From positions 124,001 to 188,000 of the forward strand of contig JACVRA010000170.1 in NCBI GenBank assembly GCA_019828545.1: a stretch of 64,000 nucleotides of DNA, written 5' to 3'. Positions within the stretch are counted from its first letter, which is position 1, and every line of letters begins with the position of its first letter. The translations under genes and the position numbers were made by a program. Positions 44,658 to 55,407 of this stretch are shown one piece after another. This DNA comes from Paracamarosporium sp. OC-R06-R3 (Eukaryota; Ascomycota; Dothideomycetes; Pleosporales; Didymosphaeriaceae). The notes beneath the pieces are model-generated. The model was not told where the DNA came from. It worked only from the letters and a program-made list of their open reading frames with translations, and searched no databases.

Positions 44658-46961
44658 GGTGATTGTGGTCGTTATGATCACCAGTATGTCTGTATTGTGA
44701 GAACAGAACCATGAGAGCGATGCTTCAAGATGTTTGGCAATGTTTAGAAGATGACTGCAAGAGACGGATATGCGTTCCCGTATTTCCAGTGGAAGTCCGG
44801 GGAAGCCCTTAGGCTACCCCACCATTCCTAACCCCACCGTGTCGCCTGGATTTTCATACAAGTGACGCCTCGTCACTATGTTGAACGCTTTGCGCTCTCG
44901 ATATCCGGAAGCACATCGAGCAGCAAGCTCTTCTCGTCCAAATAGCTTTCTTCCGCGCCCTCCGCTGTTTAAATGACATGAACGAGCGTCTCGTTATAGC
45001 CTGGCCTAAAGCCTTGATTTACCGTATATATCATGGCGGCACAAATTCGTACCTTTGGCTAATTGTTGCGATCCTCCTCTGTATTCAAGACGCGGTACAA
45101 CGCTGGAGGACAAAGAGAAAGCTTGATTTGGTCGACATCGAAAAACGTTTGTTATGGAGAGGGTTGTGCGGGAAGTGCGGGCCATGCCGTTGCAAACTGT
45201 CCTCAACCCTTGTGGTTTTGCCTCGTCGTAACATGGAAATGTGCGAAGAAGACAATAGCCGTACCATGGATTGTAGATGGCTTTGTGATATCATGAATTC
45301 GTTAGGAAGGCGCGGTAACAACGCACCTTCCACGTTAACCTGGACGGCAGAACAATTGCCGCCAGAGCAACCGCAACTGATGAGTGCAACGACATGAGAG
45401 CCTCATTGAGTTCATCAAACTAGCGTCTGCACGATCAATAATTGTGGATGAACGTGCTGTATGCAGCGTCAATGTCGCTGCTGTTATTTGAGTGTCGGGA
45501 AAGCGGGGCATTATCGATGGAGATGAGATGACTATGAATTATCTGCGACTGTAAATAGATCCTCTGCTCTTCGATGATGGGTAGGTGCGGCGGGTTTGGA
45601 TGCTTTGATAGCAGCAAAACCTCAGGTACGTGCTTGTTTTCGTAGAGCTGATCTACTTCGACGCTCAATACCGCGCCGCAACGCAACGCAGATGCTCTAA
45701 CAACACGGCGGTATTATCGCCAGAGCCTCCAACAGCAACGAAAAGTCGTCTTGCTATTTGCAAGCCGAGAGCCTAAGGTCGCAGCCAACCAGCAGGTTAA
45801 CAATACACCCCACCCACACAGCAGGAGTAAATCTCTTCTTCCTCAATGCACCACCAGCGGTAGCAACACCAATGAAAAAGACCCGCCTCAAGGCTGTGAC
45901 GGCATCCAGCAAAAATTATGACCAAGAGAAGCACCTTTAGGCACTTCTAAAACTAAGACCAGTCCAGCTGAGTACGATGCTGCTGATCTAAGCTACTACA
46001 AGGAATTCTTGAGCTCCCCGGAGTTGATCAAGGTAAGTATGAAGAAGAAAAGTCAAAAAGCGAGGGCGGCGACGAGTTTATATAGACTTGGGAGCGCAGG
46101 CAGGCGCCAAGGCGCCAGAGGTCACGTGCGGTGCGTGCCTCGAGGCTAGAAGGCCGTTCTGAGGTGAAGGTGAGATGATGAGAAGTTAGTGAGGGTCGTG
46201 AGAAGGCGTCTAATGCCCTAATGCAATGATAAAGCGAGGTGAGGGTGATAGAGACCGAAGTTAACATTGGATGTTGGATCTAGGGTTTGTTTGCGATGTA
46301 TCCAATACAGAGACACCGAGTCGCACGTTTATCGTTCATCTATAACGAGACGATTCTAGGAAGACTCGGGTTGAGGTTTGTTCCGCATGTTACACCAAAG
46401 TATGGTTCAAGCGCCGCTGCATGCCATCGATCAATGGTAATCATCAGCTCATGCAACTCCTCAGGCATACGGGCTCGCCAAGAGTGCGATAATCTATGCC
46501 ATCGATATACAAGTTACAGTTTAGTCCTTCCTGCTGTGCTGTGCTGACTATGACCAGTTGTTGAACGTGTAAATCTTGTGCAGTTGAGCGGATGTTGATG
46601 CACCAGGTGACGCTAACCGCTTGAGGCACCCAACCCTTGTGTGGATTGCGCGTTTCCCAGAACTCGGCGCTGCTCCGCCACCAGCCAACCTTCGCCAAAG
46701 GTCTGGAGAAACGAAAACTATGGAGCCCAGATTGGCGGTAGATACGCCAGGGTGAGACACGACGCCGTGTCGGATCTTTGTCCTTTCCGCAAGGATCCGA
46801 TGACGCCAACATCTTGAGGAGGCTCTTACCTCGTTCTTTCAACGGCACTCAGCCCGCAACACAACGCCTTCTGTCAGCCACGTACACTCGCTTTGAAATA
46901 CATTCTGGTGGCACTTGACAGCTCAACTTCACTTTTACAGCGGTCCATCCACAATTACGAA
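44658..46961. other. Intergenic, no supported gene
   Basis: About 2.3 kb. A 139-codon plus-strand frame (44978-45397) has one hydrophobic segment and several Cys but no recognised family and no coding-like codon pattern; it is left uncalled. The last 100 nt are the upstream region of the GPI-anchored protein gene. Confidence 0.4.
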
Positions 46962-47557
46962 ATGTACATTAAGACGATTCTCTGCGCGACGGTGCTGAGC
47001 GCTGGCATCGCGAACGCAGATTTCATGGTCTACACTGAGCCGCCCATTCCCAGCAGCGAAGTCCCCAGCACTGCTGTACGCCCCCCTTGGCTCCACCCTC
47101 TATGTCTTCGCACAGTCTAACAACTCTTCAGGACGGCCAATGGACCACATCTGTTTACCTAAACGCCCGACTTGGTTGGAACGCTTACACGAGCGCTCGC
47201 GGCAGCACCTACGAGTCCTCAGTATCCTCAGCCGCCTCCGAGGTCCGCGCCTTTGCTTCCTCCCACTCCAACTATAGCATCCCCGCCGATGTCACAGACG
47301 ATAACGCCATGACGACGTTCTACAGTAAGCCGGACTGGTATGATGCGTTGCCGACGGGTGTCAAGCAGTTCAAGGAAGAGCAGGTGTCGGATCAATTCAG
47401 TATCATTCGGAGTGTGATTGGCGACGATACAACAACTGGAGCTGGGGGTGGGACGGGCTCGGGGAGTCCAGGTGCGGCGATGCCCACGCCGAGGGCGGGG
47501 CTGGGTGCCGCTGGGTTTGGCGCGATGGCTGCCGCTGCAGCGGGGGTGTTTTTGTGA
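46962..47557 (+). CDS. Small secreted GPI-anchored protein
   Basis: Exons are 46962-47075 and 47132-47557, giving 179 residues. The 56-nt intron (GTACGC, TCTAACAA, TTCAG) is phase 0. A signal peptide (MYIKTILCATVLSAGIANA) is followed by a short Pro/Ser region and a domain without cysteines that includes WTTSVYLNARLGWNAYTSARG and SIPADVTDDNAM. The last 45 residues are Gly/Ser/Ala-rich and end in a hydrophobic tail (LGAAGFGAMAAAAAGVFL), the layout of a GPI attachment signal. The protein is therefore probably a cell-wall or plasma-membrane surface protein. No named domain is recognised; similar short GPI proteins are common in Pezizomycotina. It lies alone in gene-poor DNA. Confidence 0.78.
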
Positions 47558-50254
47558 AGCCCCACGATAAAGTTCGGGCGACTTGCCTCCAATTGGATAG
47601 TTTTGGAAGATCCTCGATTATGGGACTATGGTTACTAGAGAGCATGGTACACAGACCCTAATGTTTGCATACAATCACAGGTGGCAACTGGTTCAGCTTC
47701 AACGTGTGGGTGTATACGATAAAGCGGTTAGATTCACAGGCAATAGATTCTCATGATGCGCTGGCCCGCAAGTGCGGGTCTCCATATCAATGAGCGGAGT
47801 AGCAAGAGGTATCCTAGACAATCAAGATGCGTGTAGATCACCACCGACACATGGTATCCAAATTCCCTCAAATTCCTTACTATCTACAGCCTCATAAAGT
47901 CATCCCTTCGATGTTTCCACCATGCCCAAATCACTACTCCAGTACCCCGAGCTGATCCATGTCAGACCGTACTACAAGTACTAGGCATGCTGCTAATATG
48001 ATTTTTGGCTTCCTTCCTTCCTTCCTCCCACATCACTTCGCCGAATGCGTGCGTCCATTTCATGTAGGAAAGCGTTTGTTCGGATGACTATCCGGCTGTC
48101 GGTTGCTTACCAGCTCACCTTGTAGATCTCAGTAGCATTTGTCTTTCCTCGGTATCAAGTGTGATATTCTTCAGATCTAGCTCAATAGACCACCAAACGA
48201 GATATTTCCGGTTGTGTAGCCGTTGATTTTTCATGGGAAATAGAGAAGAAGGACTATAACCGTAGTGAGCCATTGTTCTCGAGATAGTAATTTTCACCAT
48301 TGCACTTTTCGACGTCACAAGTCCACGGTGTGTTAACACTTTAAACATTGTGGTTGTAAGAAAATGTGCGGTAAGTTCTGTATATTTCCTGTGTAGTTAT
48401 ACATTGCTGGTAGGAAAAAGCATGCATGCAAGGCCCCAGTGATGGCTTTTTTGAGGCCCTGATACCGACATTTTACAGTACGGCGCCAATGAGTTCATGT
48501 CTTCGTCACACTCCAGAGTGGGCATTACAAAATCTCAAAATGCTTAAAAGTTTTTCTTGAACAGTGTGGTTATCTCACACAAGATCAAGATATTCGACCA
48601 TATGAGTAACTCCTACCACCAAATGGCTGTTCATCTGCCGACAGGTCTGCTTCACGATCCATGTTCGTCATCGCGGCTAGAACTCACCATTTACTATGGT
48701 ACACTGACGTTGCTGGAGGACATTCTTCGGCAGGGTCCTCAGGGTTTTCCCATTGCCATGGTTCTGTGCGCATGCGTGCATGTAAGCACTTCGGCCCGCT
48801 GCTCGCATGCCACGCGACGAGCCAAAATTTCAAATTTCTGAAAACTGGGGCTCCCGAAGAGCCCTGGATCTGTTACGATGCGGACTCATGCGAACAAGGA
48901 CGACTTTCCCCATTTGCACCGCAGCCCGGTCGTCCTTCCCACCAGTATAGCCCAGCCACCGACGCAAGAATTTTCGACACCGTCGCAACACGGATTGCGA
49001 CATCCGACCTATCCAATTCAGAAGCTCTCGCGCGGAAGCGCCGACCGCATGCCCGGTTTCAGTCTCTCTTCGTCCGTTACGAGTTCCGAAGGTTATGTCT
49101 GCATTCGACTTTCACCCATCCATCCTTTTGATCTTTCTGCGATCCGTGACAGCGATTGCTGTACGTGCCTGTCGATCTCCCGTTGGGCCACGGACCGTTG
49201 TACTTTGCCGCTCGCTTATTGGTTAGTCGGTCGTTGCCGATGTTCGGCGCTGCATCGGTTCTCCAAGCGTTGAGTTCTCACGTCAAGTCAACTTCTGCGA
49301 TTCGTCAGTAAACATGCAAGATTCGACTTTGACATCATGGCTGCGCAGTCTTCGACGGCTTGGGCGCTTCCCATCCTGCTGTTGCCTGCCCACCCATTTT
49401 TTTTTTTAGAATCTTGGCAAGACACCAATCGCTCTCTCGCTATCGCTTCGAGGCGCTCATGGTCAAGGCTATCGGAGAAACATCGAGATGACGCGTCGCA
49501 GATCCAACTTTCTACTCGGGACTCGGCAGCTGACAGACAGCCTTGAATTCTGCTTCATCTTCGATATAATCTCTTCATGAATACGTCGTATGGGGGGCAA
49601 TGTTCTTCCCCGAGCGCACAGCAAACCAGTGCCACGATTCGAGTCAACGGCGCGTAAAAAGGTACCGGTATCGATAGGAAATAAAGAGATACGGTACCGC
49701 CGGGAGTGTGCCGTCTTTCCCCAGTGGATTTTGCCTAAGATTGCCCGCAAAACTCTCCCCGCCACTCTAGTGGGCGGATACCCCTAGAGAACCCGAGCCG
49801 TCATTCTAGCCTGTCAACCATGTTTGCTTCTACACTACTGCAGATCGCAATTTCCACAGTTCAAACCCATTCTTCTAGTCTGCGTTTTCTTGTGGGGTTA
49901 GGTTTTTTGGGTTCTCCTGTGTGGCACATAAGCACCGAGGACCACTTTTAGAAGCAACTAACATGTTCTCGAGCGCAAATCACTAACGGGCCGTTGCCCC
50001 AATCTGCGGTATGACTTTATGCCATGGAGAAGTAACCTAAAGGTATAAGTATCCGTTCATCCACCTCTAGGAATGAGCATCCGTCGATCACTCTCTATTC
50101 AGTCTTTTAGAACTCCGGTTCAGTCCTTCCTTTGCGTCGTCCGGCACACGCTCTTTGGCCATCAGCCCAATCACAGCTTCTACAGCCTTTGTACAGCCGT
50201 TCAACTGTAAATTCACATCACTTGATCTTTCGATCTAGTATCCAATCTTTCAAA
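47558..50254. other. Intergenic, no supported gene
   Basis: About 2.7 kb without a convincing gene. Plus-strand frames at 48661-49131 and 48878-49273 overlap each other and lack motifs. A (TTCC) microsatellite lies near 48010 and a 10-nt T run near 49390. Confidence 0.4.
48010..48025 (+). repeat. TTCC microsatellite, four units
   Basis: Four TTCC units in noncoding DNA. Useful only as a possible length marker. Confidence 0.7.
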
Positions 50255-50968
50255 ATGGTTCAGCAAAGCCTCGTTACCCTCCTTCTGCCCGTCCTCGCGC
50301 TTGGCGCTCCCCAGCACTGGGGCGGAAGCTGGGGTGGAAAGATTTCCTCCGTCGTAGCGACGTCTCAAGCTGCTGTTACCAGCGCGCCTGCAGCTTCTTC
50401 GGTCGCGTCCACTTCCACTGCAGCCCAGCCCACTAGTGCTGTGGCTCCCAGATCTTCTTCCAGCACCGCTTCAAGCCCTCGATCCACCAGTGGTGGTGGC
50501 AAGGTTACGCTTAAGAACAACTGCGGCTACGATGTTACGTATGAAAACGCCTGCCCCTGCGGCTCATCTGATGGTAGCGGTACCATCTCTGCTGGCTCCA
50601 CCTGGTCCGACAGCCTCGTCGACTGCTCCTCTGGCAACACTGCTCTCAAGATCTTCGGCAACGGAAGCACCAAGCCCATGCAATTCGAGTATGGCCTCCA
50701 GGGTGGCAACGTCTGGTACGACATGTCTTTCATTGACTGCCTCTCTGGCTCCGACGACTTCAGCCAGTGTGCTGGTGCTGGCTGGTCCATGGGCAGCATT
50801 GGCTCTTGCCCCACGTACTCTTGCACCGGTGGATCCGAATGCTGCACTCAGGGCTACTGCGATCCTAACGCCAACGCTATCGACCCTGACCCGAACGCTG
50901 GATGCGGCGCCCTCCAGGGTTACTCGGTCAGTGACCTTGGTATCAGCATCGAACTTTGCGGTGCTTAG
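50255..50968 (+). CDS. Secreted cysteine-rich thaumatin/Bys1-like protein
   Basis: A single-exon gene of 237 residues. A signal peptide (MVQQSLVTLLLPVLALGAP) is followed by a 60-residue Ser/Thr/Ala/Pro-rich linker suited to O-glycosylation. The C-terminal domain (about residues 83-237) starts VTLKNNCGYDVTYENACPCG and contains at least twelve Cys. Its opening resembles the thaumatin-like/Bys1 fold (beta-strand with NNC), and the layout of FEYGLQGGNVWYDMSFIDC is like thaumatin-like proteins. Strong C-ending codon use suggests high expression. The role may be in the cell wall or in host contact; neither is shown. The longer frame upstream (from 50132) includes untranslated leader and has no signal peptide. 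Confidence 0.78.
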   Translation: MVQQSLVTLLLPVLALGAPQHWGGSWGGKISSVVATSQAAVTSAPAASSVASTSTAAQPTSAVAPRSSSSTASSPRSTSGGGKVTLKNNCGYDVTYENACPCGSSDGSGTISAGSTWSDSLVDCSSGNTALKIFGNGSTKPMQFEYGLQGGNVWYDMSFIDCLSGSDDFSQCAGAGWSMGSIGSCPTYSCTGGSECCTQGYCDPNANAIDPDPNAGCGALQGYSVSDLGISIELCGA

Positions 50969-51550
50969 ACGATAGATATATGTTTATGACAGAAGGAGGA
51001 GACATTCTCTTACGATAGATATACACGAATCACGTCTTTACGATTATACATTGTCACTACTATGTTTCTACCTCTTGTGATGTCCTATACATTGTCATTA
51101 CTATGTTGTTCTCTGTTGAATATCCCACATTAATTCCCTATTGAAGCCGAGCATCCTTCCGAAAATGGATTATGTTAGCCTTAGCGCCAGTGTACGCCTA
51201 CATTTCTTCCTTGGTTTGCAATTTCGTTAGAGCATGTCAGCCGATGAAGGTGTTTAGTGAACGGTTCCTCTTCTAGTTGTGTTGACAGTGGAGCTGTGTC
51301 CTTGCGAAGTGGGTCGTTACCAGACATCTAGGAATCCTTAATGCTTCTGCCAATCAAATGTATAACAAGATTCAGAAAAGTATTACCATAACTAAGTAGC
51401 CCACGGAAACAGCGTTCAAGAAAATCAGACGATAAATGACCGGTGTCCTAATTGCATACCTAATGGATTGAATGTTCGTGAAGAAGCTTATCCGTCGAAC
51501 TCACCTGGGTAGTGAGGAAGTGTAGAGGCTAGTTCGTTGTCATCTTCAGT
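50969..51550. other. 3' region between convergent genes
   Basis: Holds the 3' untranslated region of the thaumatin-like gene with two short direct repeats (listed separately) and the 3' side of the HET gene. Confidence 0.5.
51045..51107 (+). repeat. Two direct copies of a 22-bp AT-rich sequence, 41 bp apart
   Basis: TATACATTGTCACTACTATGTT at 51045-51066 recurs with one mismatch at 51086-51107. A shorter repeat (ACGATAGATATA) occurs twice just before it. Position in the 3' untranslated region suggests local duplication. Confidence 0.6.
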
Positions 51551-53708
51551 TTAGATAATTGTGTATGTATGAGTTGACAACTGCTTTAAGGCTTGTTGAT
51601 CTGGATGATTTCCGATCGAAAAAGCACCTATGCGACGAAATGTTCCAGGATCAACTTCTTCCAGTAGCAATCCCAGCAGCCGCATATCAGCATCTGCGTC
51701 TTCGACCCACTCTTCGCATTCGTATATGGGGGCACACCAAGTCTTCTTATTCAGATTTGTTTCGTCAAAATCATCAAATATGACGTCGTTCCACGCATCG
51801 TCCCAGAAAAAGGTCGTGGTCCCTCGATCTACGATATGTGCAATGCTGTACGAGATTCCTTGGACTCTCTCAATGCCTCGACCGATTGCTTCAACCCAAG
51901 GCTTCTTAACCTGAACTCCTACCCGGGTAATTGGTCCATGCAGACGTATCGAAAGTGGATGGTACAAAAGAAGTGATGCTGCAGAGCTAGGGCCTTTATC
52001 CTCTTTCACTTCCCAATGAGTGACAAGTGGTGACTCTGAAGTACCAGACGCCCACTCATTCCATATAGGATAATCCAATGAAGCCCAGGACCACGACGGA
52101 GCCCGATAAGAAGAGGGTCGAGCTGCAGGCCACTTGCTCTTGTCTATGGCGCCTCTCCTCCATAGAAGACAATATGGAAGATCAGCCTCCCACATCCCGG
52201 CCCAATAGCGACCTCGCGCAAGACCTCCTGCTTCGAGTGCTGACACGAGGCCAGACAAAGCAATGAGTTTATCTTTACCGAAGGTAAGCTCGCACTTGCT
52301 GTACTCACCAACTAATATAGACCAAGCGCCATCGTCTTCGGTGAAGTCGCTTCGCCAAAAGCGGTTGCGTCTGTCGTGGAAAGGCCACAGGGCTTTAGGC
52401 ACACCACGAGGGTACGATTCAGTGGCTGTGGTAGTCCGACATTCCCAGACCAGTTCGGAACTGGTGAAGTGGATCATGCGTGTTGCGAGAAAGCGTTCCT
52501 GCATCACCCATGCTCGTCGAAGCAGTGGCTGGTTCATGAAACTCTTGGCCCATTCAATTTTGTTCTCTACGACGATGTAGTCATGTCCAGGAATGGCTTC
52601 CCATGATACCAGTCCCACGGAAGGGAACTTGCTCGATGTATGAAATAGGCTGCCATTGCAATTAGAAGAGGCCGTCGCCGCAATGTTGATTATAGCTTTG
52701 GAGTAAATTACGCCCATCAGCTGTGATTCTTTCGACCAATCCTCTTCTGAATCTTGGATAATGCATAGGCAATCGATCCACAAATATCGGATGCCCAAGT
52801 GCCAGCATACTTCTATAGCTTCAGAGAACACCCGCGGTATTCTGTCGCGAGATACACCTCCTATCATCTCATTCAAATTCTCTTTGAGAAGTCGAAGTGG
52901 TTGACTACTTCCCCAACAGTGGCTCAGAGTAGCATAGATAAGCGTAGAGTCTGGCACATACCCCCTATCGAAAATGACAAGCTTGACTGGCGCGGAAGTC
53001 GACGCCTCTCCGATATCGAGTAGTCGAGAAGGGATATAAGAGCCGCTGAAGATAGGTTGACAGTCTTTATGATTTTCCAGACAATTTGAATACCACGCTA
53101 GCAGTCGTGAACCTGAGTCAACTACCGATAGTGTCGGGTTCTTTTGAGGAACGTATTTGGTATACTTGTCTGTTTCGTCAATTCCATACCATGCACGCAT
53201 CGCCTCCGACGTCGCCTCACCTGATAACCAATCAATCCCTGGGCGGTTTTGATTTTCATCAACTCTTGTACTTGCCGTTGAATGAACTGATTTGGGTTTG
53301 TGATGTATCATCGAAGAATCTGTATGCGTGAGTGTTGCATCGCCTGCTTAAAGCTTGTTCTTATAGAAATCGCCTACATGGCAGCAAATCAAACGTCATA
53401 TCTCTCTGTATGTCGTCGTTTCCCATGGTCCTCGTAACCCGAATGCGCAGCTCTAGCTCAAGACTCTGTTCAATTGCATCCTGGATGCACTTGCTCTGAT
53501 GCACGACCGTGTACTTCGTAGTAACTTCTGCATTCGACCAGTCTTCTTTCCCGAATCCGACGACGCACTCAAGCCATATTGCTTTGCAAATGCGGCACCT
53601 CTGCGACGCAGATTGCAGGCTGGTGACGTGGGAGTGGTGAGGGCCACTGATGAAATCGTCCCAAAGACTCCGCTCTGCGAAAATTCTTAGGCACGTTTGG
53701 CAGAACAT
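51551..53708 (-). CDS. Heterokaryon-incompatibility (HET) domain protein
   Basis: HET proteins mediate non-self recognition and cell death after hyphal fusion; most members have no known partner. Exons are 53708-53378 and 53319-51551, giving 699 residues. The 58-nt intron (GTAGGC...ATACAG, phase 1) joins a 110-residue N-terminal segment to the long exon. That segment opens MFCQTCLRIF and has a second CRIC pair about 35 residues on, giving a CxxC...CxxC pattern common at the start of Pezizomycotina HET proteins. The HET core is complete: ATLSHCWGSSQPL, then IRYLWIDCLCIIQDSEEDW, SKAIINIAATASSN and RRAWVMQERFLATRMIHFTSSELVWEC. The C-terminal part has the YRAPSWSWASLDYP block found after many HET domains. 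No NACHT, ankyrin or WD40 partner domain is fused. Confidence 0.9.
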
Positions 53709-54646
53709 AGTAGCCTAGAGTATAGAAGGATGGCAAGCTTCTGTCATTGGTGGGAGTGTTGTGGAAATGATCTTGTGTCAAGCGGAAGTGAGACTGGATC
53801 GCGGGGATTGGCTGCCCAGGAGGCACACCCCACCTTCTACAGGGCTCTTGCTTTTCGGAGCGAATACGATTGTAATAACCAGCACGCTTCCGATACCATC
53901 CCAGAGCATTGAAAAGCGCTTTTTCTTTACGTCACAAAATAGTACTGGTAAGAATTGCTGATGAGCCGCACATTACTGCCAGTAGTGTGAAGCCTGAAGC
54001 CTTGAAGTCAGAAGCAAGTCACATTCTCTTCCTTTAGCACACATAGTCGAATACTTCTAACAGACGAGATGAAGACCAAATCGATCCCACCACAATCATA
54101 CCGTCCCTGCAGCGATATGACGTACCTTCCAGAAAGAGCTAGTGACCGGGAGCTTAAATTGATGATCCCTATGCCTGATGAGCCTATCAATGACACACAT
54201 GTGCTCGTTCGCGATAAAGCCGAACTTGAGACGAATAGAACGGGTCGTTTTCATGTTGCGTAGCCAAAGCTGTGGACCTTCCTGTTCGGTTATCTGGGAA
54301 TGGCGTTTTTGAAGACTGGGGAGCATCGTAGACTACGGGGTATTTGATCTTATTTGGAGCAATTTGCGGTACAACAAGATCTAGGAACGGGTGGGGTTGC
54401 GCTCAAGAATGACGTAGAATGATCGTCCCAGGGTACAAAACAATGCTGGTGTCAATCGCCTAGGGCCTGATGATCTAGGGCTAAGGGAGCATGTTTCGGA
54501 GACGGCCCATTGGCTCACGATTGTAGTCGAGGTATATGGTCCTACCTGATATCATCAATGGGACGACAGGCCGACTCTTGAGATCGCAGCCCAACCTCCT
54601 TCGCTCTTCCAGACAGTCTCTCGCTGTTCGATTAGAAACCGGCACC
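53709..54646. other. Intergenic, no supported gene
   Basis: About 0.9 kb between the divergent HET gene and the RNase relic. Short frames at 53697-53961 and 54069-54263 have no recognised features. Confidence 0.45.
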
Positions 54647-55108
54647 ATGAAGTTCCTCTCGAGTCTCCTCTTCGTTGCGTCCGTTGCATTCGTTCTGCCC
54701 ACCTCTGTTATCGAGGCTCCTTCTGAGATCACCGAAATCGCTGAGAGGGCTTGCTACGTCTAGTGTGGCTCCAATTGCTACACGTCCGCTCAAGTGACCG
54801 TAGCCCGGCAACTCGGGCTACAACTATGTCAAGCAAGGAGGAACCGCCAGCGGCGGTTCTTACCCGCATGTGTTACAATAAATACGAGGTTTTTGACTTT
54901 CTGGTTGGTGGAACCTACTGCGAGTTCCCTCTCAAGACCAGCGGTGTATACGTTATGATCATATGGGTCAATACGGATCCAATCTGACGTGTTCCAAGGT
55001 TCCCCCGGTGCTGACCGGGTCATCTTCAATTCCAAAAGTCAACGCGCTGGTGAAATCACACACACTGGCGCGAGTGGAAACAACTTCGTTGCATGCTCGG
55101 GATGGTAG
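54647..55108 (+). pseudogene. Broken secreted ribonuclease, T1/N1 (guanyl-specific) family
   Basis: A signal peptide (MKFLSSLLFVASVAFVLP) and short pro-region lead to ERACYV, then an in-frame TAG at 54761-54763. Directly after it come CGSNCYTSAQVT, a hallmark of the T1 RNase N-terminus. Two apparent one-base insertions shift the frame, one near 54811-54816 and one near 54869-54873. A third break lies near 54950-55000, where an intron seems to have lost its donor. Across the frames all T1-type active-site residues are still visible: the SYPH Tyr/His pair, Glu in YCEFPL, Arg in GADRV, His in ITHTG and Phe in GNNF, with the last Cys in ACSGW before TAG at 55106. The coding order is intact, so decay looks recent. 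RNase T1 members are secreted nucleases. Sequencing error is an alternative that reads could test. Confidence 0.75.
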
Positions 55109-55407
55109 AAGAAGAGTGATTGATACCCGTGGATACTGGACGGCTTGTATAGATCTGATCATCCGTTTTGTGGCCAGCTTGTTTCTTGATATCATGCAAT
55201 CCAGTTGATAAGGAATCAAGTATTTGGATTATAAGCCTGTCTAGCTGAGGTGTCAATGTGAAAGATTCCAAATGTTGGACCTGCAGCTCAGCTCGGCAGC
55301 CACTCGTTATCGATAACCGGTGATTCCTCCCGCGTAAAACTGCCCCACCAGCCCACCGACACTTTACGTCCTACCTTCCACGTTGCATTGCTCCTCTCAC
55401 ATACTCG

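Noticed and set aside
44978..45397. 139-codon plus-strand frame with a hydrophobic segment
   Set aside because: Single hydrophobic stretch, irregular cysteines and no family features; codon pattern unlike neighbouring genes.
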